From: Streptomyces sp. IMTB 2501
Lineage (GTDB): Bacteria; Actinomycetota; Actinomycetes; Streptomycetales; Streptomycetaceae
Assembly (NCBI RefSeq): GCF_001953885.1
Contig: NZ_MQUS01000011.1
Coordinates: forward strand, 1-64,000
Direction: 5' to 3'
DNA length: 64,000 bases
Positions 33,623-41,351 of this stretch are shown here, one piece after another (positions within the stretch are counted from its first letter, which is position 1; the number at the start of each line of letters is the position of its first letter). Below the pieces are notes generated by a model. The model made no database searches, was not told the origin of the DNA, and saw only the letters and a program-made list of their open reading frames with translations. Position numbers and translations under genes: made by a program.

Positions 33623-33626
33623 GTTG

Positions 33627-33647
33627 TTGTCCCCAGCCTGTGGATAG
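33627..33647. promoter_or_regulatory. pair of DnaA boxes between dnaA and rpmH promoters
   Basis: TTGTCCCCA at 33627-33635 and TGTGGATAG at 33639-33647 face each other three bases apart, just upstream of the dnaA -35. They suit DnaA autoregulation. Confidence 0.65.
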
Positions 33648-33668
33648 TGTCTCTCCGTGACCCCCGGT

Positions 33669-33698
33669 TTGACCGGATGGCGTAGCCCCGCGTACCGT
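33669..33698 (+). promoter_or_regulatory. rpmH promoter
   Basis: TTGACC (33669-33674) and TACCGT (33693-33698), 18-base spacer, divergent from the dnaA promoter and with the same -10 hexamer. The leader to rpmH is about 160 bases. Confidence 0.7.
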
Positions 33699-33865
33699 AA
33701 CCAGGTCGAGTTGTCGATGGCTGCTGCCGCCTGCCTCCGAAGGGCACAGGTCACGTCAGGTGATCGGGAAGCGGTGCACTCGGGCGTGAAGCGAGCTACT
33801 CGTGGGCGCACGGTGACAGCCAAGACGGCACCCGCCACCACCGATTTGATTTCTGGAGCCCCCGA

Positions 33866-34003
33866 GTGAGCAAGCGCACCTTCCAGCCGAACAACCGTCG
33901 TCGCGCGAAGACCCACGGCTTCCGGCTGCGTATGCGCACCCGTGCCGGCCGCGCGATTCTCGCGTCCCGCCGTAGCAAGGGTCGCGCCCGCCTGTCCGCC
34001 TGA
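33866..34003 (+). CDS. rpmH: ribosomal protein bL34
   Basis: A 45-residue, very basic large-subunit protein: KRTFQPNNRRRAKTHGFRLR, then RTRAGRAILASRRSKGRARLSA. This is the full family sequence and length. GTG start at 33866 with a GGAG eight bases upstream. It opens the rpmH-rnpA-yidD-yidC-jag-rsmG cassette conserved next to dnaA in most bacteria. Confidence 0.97.
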   Translation: MSKRTFQPNNRRRAKTHGFRLRMRTRAGRAILASRRSKGRARLSA

Positions 34004-34024
34004 TCCCGATCAGGTCATGACGTC

Positions 34025-34396
34025 GTGCTGCCCACCGAGAACCGGCTGAGGCGGCGCGAGGATTTCGCGACCGCGGTCCGACGAGGACGCCGGGCAGGAC
34101 GCCCGACTCTCGTCGTCCACCTTCGTAGCGGTGCCACGGACCCGCACGCGCCTGGGGAGAGCGCTCCCCCGACGCGTGCGGGTTTCGTCGTGAGCAAGGC
34201 CGTGGGTGGCGCGGTCGTGCGCAACAAAGTGAAGCGCAGACTGCGCCATCTGATGCGTGACCGTATCGCCCTGTTCCCCCCCGGTAGCCTGGTAGTCGTA
34301 CGAGCGCTGCCCGGAGCGGGCGACGCAGACCATGCACAGCTGGCCCGAGACCTGGACGCCGCTCTTCAGCGGCTACTGGGAGGGGGCGCGCGATGA
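34025..34396 (+). CDS. rnpA: ribonuclease P protein component
   Basis: A 123-residue basic protein that assists RNase P RNA in tRNA 5' maturation. Seen: NRLRRREDFATAVRRGRR at the start, GFVVSKAVGGAVVRNKVKRRLRHLMRD (given here as the RNR-motif region at about residues 53-79) and a C-terminal helix. GTG start at 34025, 21 bases after rpmH; its stop overlaps yidD by four bases. Confidence 0.95.
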   Translation: MLPTENRLRRREDFATAVRRGRRAGRPTLVVHLRSGATDPHAPGESAPPTRAGFVVSKAVGGAVVRNKVKRRLRHLMRDRIALFPPGSLVVVRALPGAGDADHAQLARDLDAALQRLLGGGAR

Positions 34397-34758
34397 AGTA
34401 CCCGCTGCTGGCTCTGATCAAGCTGTACCAGTGGACGATCAGTCCACTGCTGGGGCCGGTGTGCAAGTACTACCCGTCGTGCTCCCGCTACGGCTACACG
34501 GCCATTGACCGGCACGGTGCGATCAAGGGCACGGCACTGACCGCCTGGCGCATCCTCCGGTGCAATCCGTGGTCGCTGGGCGGTGTGGACCATGTTCCGC
34601 CGCGCAAGCGTCCCCGGTGGCACGAAATGCTGCGCAACGCTTGGCGCGCACGCAAGGGCGGGCCCTCCGCCGGCGAACCGGCCACCGAAGCGAAGCCCCC
34701 TTCCGGGCTTCCTTCGAGCCCGGCCGCAGAGACCTCGTCCCATGCCCAAGGAGCATGA
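34393..34758 (+). CDS. yidD: membrane protein insertion efficiency factor YidD
   Basis: A 121-residue protein. The YidD core is residues 1-75 with LIKLYQWTISPLLGP, CKYYPSCSRYGYTAI and the NPWSLGGVDHVPP signature. The C-terminal 45 residues are an extra polar tail. It helps YidC-dependent membrane insertion. Overlaps rnpA by four bases and is four bases from yidC, so the three are coupled. Confidence 0.94.
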   Translation: MKYPLLALIKLYQWTISPLLGPVCKYYPSCSRYGYTAIDRHGAIKGTALTAWRILRCNPWSLGGVDHVPPRKRPRWHEMLRNAWRARKGGPSAGEPATEAKPPSGLPSSPAAETSSHAQGA

Positions 34759-34761
34759 TTA

Positions 34762-36033
34762 GTGGACACGATTGCCAGCCTCTTCAGCTTCATCACGACA
34801 CCCGTTTCCTGGGTCATCGTCCAGTTTCACTCGGTGTACGGGAAGATCTTCGGTCCCAACACCGGATGGGCCTGGGGCCTGTCCATCGTGTCCTTGGTGA
34901 TCCTGATCCGAATCTGCCTGATCCCGCTCTTCGTGAAGCAGATCAAGGCCACCCGGGCGATGCAGACGCTCCAGCCCGAGATGAAGAAGATCCAGGAGCG
35001 CTACAAGAACGACAAGCAGCGCCAGTCCGAAGAGATGATGAAGCTGTACAAGGAGTCGGGTACCAACCCGCTCTCCTCGTGCCTTCCCATCCTGGCGCAG
35101 TCCCCGTTCTTCTTCGCCCTGTACCACGTGCTCAACGGCATCGCGACGGGCAAGACGATCGGCGTCATCAACGAGCCGCTGCTTGCCAGCGCCCGTCAGG
35201 CGCATATCTTCGGTGCCCCGCTGGCCGCGAAGTTCATGGACAGCTCGGACAAGGTCGCGGCGCTCGGCGCCACGCTGACCGACGTCCGGGTCGTGACCGC
35301 GGTCATGATCGTCCTGATGTCGTTCTCGCAGTTCTACACGCAGCGCCAGCTGATGACGAAGAACGTCGACACGACGGTGAAGACGCCGTTCATGCAGCAG
35401 CAGAAGATGCTGATGTACGTCTTCCCGGTCATGTTCGCCGTCTTCGGTATCAACTTCCCGGTCGGTGTCCTCGTCTACTGGCTGACCACCAACGTGTGGA
35501 CCATGGGCCAGCAGATGTACGTCATCCACAACAACCCGACCCCGGGTTCCAAGGCTCAGGCCTCCTACCTGGAGCGCCTGACCAAGCACGTCACGCACCA
35601 CGGCAAGGTCCGCCGCCGGAGCGAGAAGACCATCGTCAAGGCGATCGTCGCCAAGGGCCGCGACCGCAATGAGTTCGAGCGTAAGTTCATCAACGCGCTG
35701 AACAAGGCCGGTCTCGCCGCCCAGGCCGACGGCACCGTGCTGAAGAGCGTGGCCCAGGCCGAGGCACAGACCGAGGACGGCGCGGAGACCACCTCGGCGG
35801 CGACCGGCGCCGCGGCCCGGCGTCAGCAGCCCAAGCGCCAGTCCAAGGCCCAGCGTCAGTCCGGCGGGCCCAAGCAGGCCGGTGGGACCACTTCGTCCGC
35901 CTCGCTGGAGAAGTCCGACGAGCCCGCCGCACCCGAGCAGGCCCCGAAGCCCGGCTCCGGCACCCGCAGCAAGGCCCAGTCCGGCCAGCGCAAGGGTGGC
36001 CCGCAGCGGCCCAAGTCCCCGTCCAAGAAGTAA
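34762..36033 (+). CDS. yidC: membrane protein insertase YidC
   Basis: A 423-residue Oxa1/YidC insertase of the Gram-positive type without the large periplasmic domain. Membrane helices: WGLSIVSLVILIRICLIPLF near 55, the hairpin MKKIQERYKND, NPLSSCLPILAQSPFFFALY near 112, MIVLMSFSQFYTQRQ near 195, and VFPVMFAVFGINFPVGVLVYW near 225. The last 150 residues are a basic, Gln/Ser/Lys-rich tail that could touch ribosomes. GTG start with AAGGAG inside the end of yidD. Confidence 0.95.
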   Translation: MDTIASLFSFITTPVSWVIVQFHSVYGKIFGPNTGWAWGLSIVSLVILIRICLIPLFVKQIKATRAMQTLQPEMKKIQERYKNDKQRQSEEMMKLYKESGTNPLSSCLPILAQSPFFFALYHVLNGIATGKTIGVINEPLLASARQAHIFGAPLAAKFMDSSDKVAALGATLTDVRVVTAVMIVLMSFSQFYTQRQLMTKNVDTTVKTPFMQQQKMLMYVFPVMFAVFGINFPVGVLVYWLTTNVWTMGQQMYVIHNNPTPGSKAQASYLERLTKHVTHHGKVRRRSEKTIVKAIVAKGRDRNEFERKFINALNKAGLAAQADGTVLKSVAQAEAQTEDGAETTSAATGAAARRQQPKRQSKAQRQSGGPKQAGGTTSSASLEKSDEPAAPEQAPKPGSGTRSKAQSGQRKGGPQRPKSPSKK

Positions 36034-36048
36034 GAAGGAGCCCATCCC

Positions 36049-36561
36049 GTGACGGAAGGCACCACCCCTGCCGCTGCCGAGGGTGCAGACACCCTCTCCC
36101 GCCTGGAGCAGGAGGGTGAGATCGCGGCGGACTACCTGGAGGGTCTGCTGGATATCGCCGACCTCGACGGCGATATCGACATGGACGTCGAGGCCGACCG
36201 AGCCTCCGTGTCGATCATCAGCGACACCGGCGGCCGCGACCTGCAGAAGCTGGTCGGCCGGGACGGCGAGGTGCTGGAGGCACTGCAGGAGCTGACGCGT
36301 CTGGCCGTGCACCGGGAGACCGGCGACCGCAGCCGGCTGATGCTGGACATCGCGGGTTACCGGGCCAAGAAGCGCGCCGAGCTGTCCGAGATCGGCGCCA
36401 AGGCGGCCGCCGACGTCAAGAACACCGGCGAGCCCGTCAAACTCAAGCCGATGACGCCTTTCGAGCGCAAGGTCGTGCACGACGCGGTCAAGGCCGCAGG
36501 ACTGCGCAGCGAGTCCGAGGGCGAGGAGCCGCAGCGGTTCGTCGTCGTGCTGCCCGCCTGA
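36049..36561 (+). CDS. jag: Jag/KhpB RNA-binding protein
   Basis: A 170-residue protein with a KH domain (GRDLQKLVGRDGEVLEALQ, about 63-120) and a C-terminal R3H domain (TPFERKVVHDAVK, about 140-170). The N-terminal Jag-N motif is replaced by an acidic stretch. It binds RNA as a KhpA/KhpB partner and is linked to cell-envelope control in other bacteria. GTG start after AAGGAG, 15 bases behind yidC. A strong terminator follows. Confidence 0.92.
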   Translation: MTEGTTPAAAEGADTLSRLEQEGEIAADYLEGLLDIADLDGDIDMDVEADRASVSIISDTGGRDLQKLVGRDGEVLEALQELTRLAVHRETGDRSRLMLDIAGYRAKKRAELSEIGAKAAADVKNTGEPVKLKPMTPFERKVVHDAVKAAGLRSESEGEEPQRFVVVLPA

Positions 36562-36579
36562 TCGGCCCCCACGTTTTAC

Positions 36580-36608
36580 CGGCCCCGTCTGTAGAGCAGA
36601 CGGGGCCG
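36580..36608 (+). terminator. terminator between jag and rsmG
   Basis: Twelve-bp stem (36580-36591 with 36597-36608), 5-base loop TAGAG, followed by AACTTTGT. Confidence 0.85.
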
Positions 36609-36678
36609 AACTTTGTCAGCCTGGTAGTTCTGGTGGCCGGTGCGCGAAGCGCCGGCGCTGTACGGAAGGACGGTCCCC

Positions 36679-37395
36679 GTGACGGAGGCAGCGGAGCTTC
36701 CCCCCGTGCCCGAACAGGCGCGGGAAGTGTTTGGTGATCGCTTCGCCGATGCGGTCCGCTACGCGGAGCTGCTCGCCGAGGCGGGCGTGCAGCGTGGCCT
36801 GATCGGCCCGCGGGAAGTGCCCCGCCTGTGGGAGCGGCATCTGCTGAACTGCGCGGTGCTCTCCGAGGCTGTCCCCGAGGGCGTAACGGTCTGCGATGTC
36901 GGCTCCGGCGCCGGACTGCCGGGCATTCCGCTGGCCCTGGTCCGGGACGACCTGAACATCACCCTGTTGGAGCCGCTGCTGCGGCGCACCAATTTCCTCA
37001 CCGAGGTCGTCGAGCTGCTCGGCCTGGACCACGTCACCGTCGTGCGGGGGCGTGCCGAGGAAGTCCTGGGCAAGCTTCCGCCGGTCCATGTGGTGACCGC
37101 CCGGGCCGTGGCCCCGCTGGACCGTCTGGCCACCTGGGGCATCCCGCTGCTGCGCCCCTACGGCGAGATGCTCGCGCTCAAGGGGGACACCGCCGAGGAA
37201 GAACTGAAGGCCGCGGCCACGGCCCTCAGCAAGCTCGGCGCGGTGGAGACGTCCATCCTGCACGTGGGCGAGGGAATCGTGGATCCGCTGTCCACTGTCG
37301 TGCGGGTCGAGGTCGGCGAGAGCCCCGGCGGTGTGCGGTTCGCGGCGAAGCGGGCGAAGGCGGCCCGCGCCGGCCGCGCCCGTCGGCGTCGGTAG
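36679..37395 (+). CDS. rsmG: 16S rRNA (guanine-N7) methyltransferase RsmG
   Basis: A 238-residue SAM-dependent enzyme (GidB) that makes m7G in the 530 loop of 16S rRNA. Seen: YAELLAEAGVQRGLIGPREVPRLWERHLLNC region, the SAM loop DVGSGAGLPGIPLAL, and TARAVAPLDRLATW. Loss in Streptomyces gives low-level streptomycin resistance (known). Start taken as the GTG at 36679 (ACGGAAGGAC upstream); an upstream in-frame GTG at 36640 would add 13 residues. Basic C-terminal tail. Confidence 0.95.
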   Translation: MTEAAELPPVPEQAREVFGDRFADAVRYAELLAEAGVQRGLIGPREVPRLWERHLLNCAVLSEAVPEGVTVCDVGSGAGLPGIPLALVRDDLNITLLEPLLRRTNFLTEVVELLGLDHVTVVRGRAEEVLGKLPPVHVVTARAVAPLDRLATWGIPLLRPYGEMLALKGDTAEEELKAAATALSKLGAVETSILHVGEGIVDPLSTVVRVEVGESPGGVRFAAKRAKAARAGRARRRR

Positions 37396-37755
37396 CGCTG
37401 AGGATCGCTGAGTCCGAGGGAGGCGTCCATGCTGAGAGGCGTGGGCGCCTCTGATCCGTCCTGACGACGAGACGTACTCCACACAAGCTGCCAAACCTAC
37501 GCAGGCCGGAGTGTCGCGAAGATTCGGTCGCCGCCGCTGTGCATCGTGTTTCACGTGAAACGTCGCTCACTGTTGCACGGCATCATCAGCCGCGGCCGCG
37601 CCGCGGCCGAACCTCGCGACCGCAAGCCCCTGGGTTCTCTGGGCGAGGATCCCGTCTCTCAGGGCGCTCCGTCCCTCTCCAGGGGCACGGAGTTGCCCAC
37701 AGAGGTGGAATTCTCCACAGAACACCAGGCCTCACTGGTTCACGACCCCGAAGGC
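37396..37755. promoter_or_regulatory. rsmG-parA intergenic region with parS
   Basis: About 360 bases. Holds parS at 37548-37561. Two TTGCCCACA/CTCCACAG sequences near 37692-37722 resemble weak DnaA boxes. In S. coelicolor parA is read from two promoters in this region (known); I could not place them confidently. Confidence 0.4.
37548..37561. other. parS: parS site 2
   Basis: Exact GTTTCACGTGAAAC about 195 bases before the chosen parA start. Confidence 0.95.
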
Positions 37756-38829
37756 ATGGGAGGCTCTGTTCATTGCGAGCCTGAAGTCGAGGAGAGTGAA
37801 TCCTTGCGGTCCGACGCCAACATCGCGGGACCGATGACCGATCCGGTCCCCGGTCCCCGTACCGAGTCGATGGGGGCGGATGTTTCACGTGAAACACCGC
37901 CTCCGATGGACGACACTCCCATCGGCCGTGCGGCCCAACTGGCGGTAGAGGCTCTGGGCCGCGCCGGCGAAGGTCTGCCGCGACCGGAGCAGACCCGAGT
38001 CATCGTGGTCGCCAACCAGAAGGGCGGCGTGGGCAAGACGACGACGACCGTCAACCTCGCTGCTTCGCTGGCTCTGCACGGCGGCCGTGTTCTGGTGATC
38101 GACCTCGACCCGCAGGGCAACGCGTCCACCGCCCTAGGCATCGATCACCACGCCGAAGTCCCTTCCATCTACGACGTGTTGGTGGAGAGCAAGCCCCTGG
38201 CCGAGGTCGTCCAGCCGGTCCCCGACGTCGAAGGCCTCTTCTGCGCCCCTGCCACCATCGATCTCGCCGGTGCGGAGATCGAGTTGGTGTCCCTGGTGGC
38301 CCGTGAGAGCCGACTGCAGCGCGCGATCCAGGCGTACGAGCAGCCGTTGGACTACGTCCTCATCGACTGCCCGCCCTCGCTCGGCCTGTTGACGGTCAAC
38401 GCGCTGGTGGCGGGCCAGGAGGTGCTCATCCCGATTCAGTGCGAGTACTACGCACTCGAGGGTCTGGGCCAGCTGCTGCGGAACGTCGACCTGGTACGGG
38501 GGCACCTCAACCCCACGCTGCATGTGTCGACCATCCTGCTCACCATGTACGACGGGCGGACGCGTCTTGCCTCCCAGGTCGCAGAAGAGGTGCGCACCCA
38601 CTTCGGTGACGAGGTGCTGCGGACGAGCATTCCCCGCTCGGTCCGTATCTCCGAGGCGCCGAGCTACGGGCAGACGGTGCTGACTTACGATCCTGGATCG
38701 AGCGGTGCCCTCTCGTATCTTGAGGCGGCCCGAGAAATCGCGCTGAAGGGCATCGGCATCAGCTATGACGCGAGCCAGGCCCACCTCAGCGCCCAGAACG
38801 ACCCAAGCATGGTGGAGGGGATCCAGTGA
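37756..38829 (+). CDS. parA: chromosome partitioning ATPase ParA
   Basis: A 357-residue Walker ATPase. The deviant Walker A KGGVGKTTTT is preceded by VIVVANQ, Walker B is VLIDCPPSLGLL, and switch parts are DLDPQGNAS and QCEYYALEGL. The N-terminal 85 residues are disordered, and parS 3 is read in frame as D-VSRET-P. ParA works with ParB to space chromosomes in sporulating hyphae. Start is uncertain: ATG 37756 gives the length I recall for S. coelicolor; TTG 37804 has a better GAGGAGAG; GTG 37546 overlaps parS 2. It overlaps parB by four bases. Confidence 0.93.
   Translation: MGGSVHCEPEVEESESLRSDANIAGPMTDPVPGPRTESMGADVSRETPPPMDDTPIGRAAQLAVEALGRAGEGLPRPEQTRVIVVANQKGGVGKTTTTVNLAASLALHGGRVLVIDLDPQGNASTALGIDHHAEVPSIYDVLVESKPLAEVVQPVPDVEGLFCAPATIDLAGAEIELVSLVARESRLQRAIQAYEQPLDYVLIDCPPSLGLLTVNALVAGQEVLIPIQCEYYALEGLGQLLRNVDLVRGHLNPTLHVSTILLTMYDGRTRLASQVAEEVRTHFGDEVLRTSIPRSVRISEAPSYGQTVLTYDPGSSGALSYLEAAREIALKGIGISYDASQAHLSAQNDPSMVEGIQ
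37882..37895. other. parS: parS site 3 (inside parA)
   Basis: Exact GTTTCACGTGAAAC within the 5' part of parA. Confidence 0.95.
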
Positions 38830-39926
38830 GTGAACGACGGAGGGGGCTGGGTCGTGGCCTTGGCGCACTGATCCCCGCTGCCCCGACCGAGAAGACCCCG
38901 GCTCCGGCTGCGCTGGGAGGCGGAGCCTCCACCTCCCCCGCAGCCGTCCCGGTGCTGACGAGCGACCGCGGGGTGGCCGCAGCGAAGGTGGCCACATTGC
39001 CGCCTGTTTCACATGAAACCGAGGAGCCCCCGGCAAGCCCTGTCATGGAGACGCCGGCTCCTCCGCTGGGGGCGCACTTCGCCGAGATCCCTCTCGACGC
39101 GATCTCGCCCAACCCGCGCCAGCCGCGTGACATCTTCGACGAGGACGCGTTGCACGAGCTGGTCACCTCCATCAAGGAGGTCGGTCTCCTGCAGCCCGTC
39201 GTCGTGCGGCAGCTGGGGCCAGCCCGCTATGAGCTGATCATGGGCGAGCGCCGCTGGCGCGCCTGCCGTGAGGCCGGCCTGGAGGCCATCCCGGCGATCG
39301 TCCGGGCCACGGAGGACGAGAAGCTCCTTCTGGACGCGCTGCTGGAGAACCTGCACCGCGCCCAGCTGAACCCGCTGGAGGAGGCCGCTGCCTACGACCA
39401 GTTGCTGAAGGACTTCAACTGCACGCATGACCAGCTGGCCGACCGGATCGGGCGCTCTCGGCCCCAGGTCTCCAACACGCTGCGTCTGCTGAAGCTCTCG
39501 CCCACGGTCCAGAAGCGGGTCGCTGCCGGAGTCCTCTCCGCCGGCCATGCCCGAGCACTGCTGTCAGTGACGGACCCCGAGGAGCAGGACCGACTGGCTC
39601 ACCGCATCGTGGCCGAGGGGCTGTCGGTGCGAGCCGTCGAGGAGATCGTGACCCTCATGGGCTCGCGGCCCCAGAAGCCGCAGCGTTCCAAGGGGCCGCG
39701 CGCCGGTTCCCGGCTCTCCCCGGCGTTGAACGAGCTGGCGACCCGACTGTCGGACCGCTTCGAGACCCGGGTGAAGGTCGACCTCGGTCAGAAGAAGGGC
39801 AAGATCACCGTCGAGTTCGCCTCCGTGGACGATCTCCATCGGATCCTGGGCACGCTCGCTCCCGGCGAGGGGCCGGTTCTGCCACAGGAACTTCAGGAGG
39901 AGGCGACAGAGGAGCAGGACGACTGA
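38826..39926 (+). CDS. parB: chromosome partitioning protein ParB
   Basis: A 366-residue CTPase clamp that binds parS and spreads. Seen: the N-terminal RRGLGRGLGALIP ParA-contacting motif, the N-domain with NPRQPRDIFDE and GERRWRA (CTP/arginine box), ENLHRAQLNPLEEAAAY, the HTH with RSRPQVSNTLRLL and a C-terminal dimer domain (KVDLGQKKGKITVEF). It overlaps parA by four bases. A one-mismatch parS is embedded at 39006. Confidence 0.97.
   Translation: MSERRRGLGRGLGALIPAAPTEKTPAPAALGGGASTSPAAVPVLTSDRGVAAAKVATLPPVSHETEEPPASPVMETPAPPLGAHFAEIPLDAISPNPRQPRDIFDEDALHELVTSIKEVGLLQPVVVRQLGPARYELIMGERRWRACREAGLEAIPAIVRATEDEKLLLDALLENLHRAQLNPLEEAAAYDQLLKDFNCTHDQLADRIGRSRPQVSNTLRLLKLSPTVQKRVAAGVLSAGHARALLSVTDPEEQDRLAHRIVAEGLSVRAVEEIVTLMGSRPQKPQRSKGPRAGSRLSPALNELATRLSDRFETRVKVDLGQKKGKITVEFASVDDLHRILGTLAPGEGPVLPQELQEEATEEQDD
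39006..39019. other. degenerate parS inside parB
   Basis: GTTTCACATGAAAC, one change from the consensus, read in frame as VSHET. Confidence 0.7.
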
Positions 39927-39950
39927 GCCTGCGCCTCTCAGCCGCGCAGG

Positions 39951-39998
39951 GAGCGGACTGTGTCCGGTGTGTACCGGAACACGGCCCGCTCTTTGCTT
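39951..39998 (+). terminator. terminator after parB
   Basis: Long hairpin: GAGCG pairs with CGCTC and GTGTCCGGT with ACCGG(A)ACAC around GTGT, then TTTGCTTT. Confidence 0.8.
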
Positions 39999-40097
39999 TG
40001 AGGCTGTATCGAGCGAATCGCTTCGTGGATACGATGCGAACGGTTATGGCGCATCCACCGGACAGCATCTGCATCTCTGAGTGGGGAGTCGGGAGCC

Positions 40098-40355
40098 ATG
40101 CGATCGATGAGCCGCACCGGACTGGTGAGCGCGGGCCTGAGTCTTGGAGCGGTCGGCGGTTTCGTCGGCAGCCTGCTCAGGGAACGGAGCGCTCTGACAG
40201 CCGCTCGTGATGCGGCGGGCGAAGGAAGCGAGGAACAGCCTTCATGGGGCGTCGGCTTGTGCCGCTCACGCTGGACAACCTTCAGGACCTTCCCCCACGC
40301 TGTCGCTCGTGCGTCTTCTGGGAGCTCGACCCCGTCAGCGGAGAAGCGGCCGTAA
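40098..40355 (+). CDS. possible small protein overlapping the GNAT gene
   Basis: An 85-residue frame with a good GGGAGTCGGGAGCC before the ATG. Its first 45 residues look coding (LVSAGLSLGAVGGFVGSLLRERSA, cut here, is a Gly-rich hydrophobic helix). It runs 112 bases into the GNAT gene in another frame, where the sequence looks like a shadow. It may be a real small membrane protein, a leader peptide or a decayed gene. Confidence 0.35.
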   Translation: MRSMSRTGLVSAGLSLGAVGGFVGSLLRERSALTAARDAAGEGSEEQPSWGVGLCRSRWTTFRTFPHAVARASSGSSTPSAEKRP

Positions 40356-40861
40356 ACGCGGGCACCTCGGCGGTGGAGAAGGAGGCCTGGATTTCCGCCG
40401 TCCTCTTGGACTGGGGCTCGTGCGGCCGGGTGGTGTACGTCGATGACTTGCCGGTCGGCTTCGTGCTCTACGCACCCCCGGCCTACGTCCCGCGCTCGAC
40501 GGCCTTCCCCACGAGTCCGGTCTCGCCGGACGCCGTACAGCTGATGACGGCATTCGTCATGCCCGGCTATCAGGGACAGGGGCTGGGCCGAGTGCTGGTG
40601 CAGACGGTCGCCAAGGATCTGCTGCGCCGGGGGTTCAAGGCGATAGAGGCCTTCGGTGACGCCCGCTGGAAGGAACCCGCCTGCATACTGCCGGCGGACC
40701 ATCTGCTGGCCGTGGGCTTCAAAACGGTCCGACAGCACCCCAAGCACCCCCGGCTGCGGCTGGAGCTGCGGTCGACGCTCTCCTGGAAGGAGGACGTGGA
40801 GCTGGCACTCGACCGGCTCCTGGGAGCCGTCCAGAAGGAGCCGGCGTTGAGGCCCCTGTAG
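40244..40861 (+). CDS. GNAT-family N-acetyltransferase
   Basis: A 205-residue acetyl-CoA-dependent transferase. N-terminal VPLTLDNLQDLPPRCRSCVFWELD, the core strand DLPVGFVLYAPPAYVPRS, and the acetyl-CoA loop MPGYQGQGLGRVLVQTVAKDL split across 107-127. The CRSC plus WELD N-terminus is typical of a subgroup that recurs after parB in Streptomyces. Substrate unknown. Followed by a hairpin terminator and parS 4. Confidence 0.85.
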   Translation: MGRRLVPLTLDNLQDLPPRCRSCVFWELDPVSGEAAVNAGTSAVEKEAWISAVLLDWGSCGRVVYVDDLPVGFVLYAPPAYVPRSTAFPTSPVSPDAVQLMTAFVMPGYQGQGLGRVLVQTVAKDLLRRGFKAIEAFGDARWKEPACILPADHLLAVGFKTVRQHPKHPRLRLELRSTLSWKEDVELALDRLLGAVQKEPALRPL

Positions 40862-40902
40862 AGGACGGGACCGTGGCAGGCACGGGAGTCAGCCCGCATG
40901 CA

Positions 40903-40932
40903 AATGGGCCAACCCACAGGGGTTGGCCCATT
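40903..40932. terminator. bidirectional terminator between GNAT gene and trxA
   Basis: Thirteen-bp stem (40903-40915 with 40920-40932), 4-base loop, between converging genes and directly next to parS 4. Confidence 0.85.
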
Positions 40933-40935
40933 CGT

Positions 40936-40949
40936 GTTTCACGTGAAAC
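40936..40949. other. parS: parS site 4
   Basis: Exact GTTTCACGTGAAAC, one base short of the trxA stop codon. Confidence 0.95.
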
Positions 40950-40950
40950 G

Positions 40951-41280
40951 TCAGTCGGCGATGAAGTCCGCGAGGTCCTTCTCGATCGCTGCCTTCGGCT
41001 TGGCGCCGACGATGGTCTTGGCGACCTCGCCGCCCTGGTAGACGTTCAGGGTCGGGATGGACATGACGCCGTACTTGGCGGCCGTCGCCGGGTTCTCGTC
41101 GATGTTGAGCTTGACGATCTCGATCTTGTCGCCGTGCTCGGCGGCGATCGCCTCAAGGGACGGGGCGATCTGGCGGCACGGACCGCACCAGGCGGCCCAG
41201 AAGTCCACCAGGACCGGCTTGTCGCTCTTGAGGACGTCCTCGTCGAAGGAAGCGTCGGTCACATTCTTCAGGTCGGCCAC
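40951..41280 (-). CDS. trxA: thioredoxin
   Basis: A 109-residue disulfide reductase with the redox site WAAWCGPCRQ (residues 28-37), the cis-Pro loop SIPTLNVYQGG and the usual C-terminal helix ending DLADFIAD. GTG start. It lies 71 bases downstream of trxB on the same strand, so the pair share the SigR-type promoter at 42371-42397 and form the disulfide-stress thioredoxin system. Confidence 0.97.
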   Translation of the reverse strand: MADLKNVTDASFDEDVLKSDKPVLVDFWAAWCGPCRQIAPSLEAIAAEHGDKIEIVKLNIDENPATAAKYGVMSIPTLNVYQGGEVAKTIVGAKPKAAIEKDLADFIAD

Positions 41281-41351
41281 AGCGGGCTCCTCAACTTGAT
41301 CGTGCGGTGGGGCGGGGGAAGGAGAAGATCAGACGCGGCGGTCTTCTCGGG

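Noticed and set aside
34759..36480. 573-codon frame opposite yidC and jag
   Set aside because: Antisense of well-supported genes; no family resemblance.
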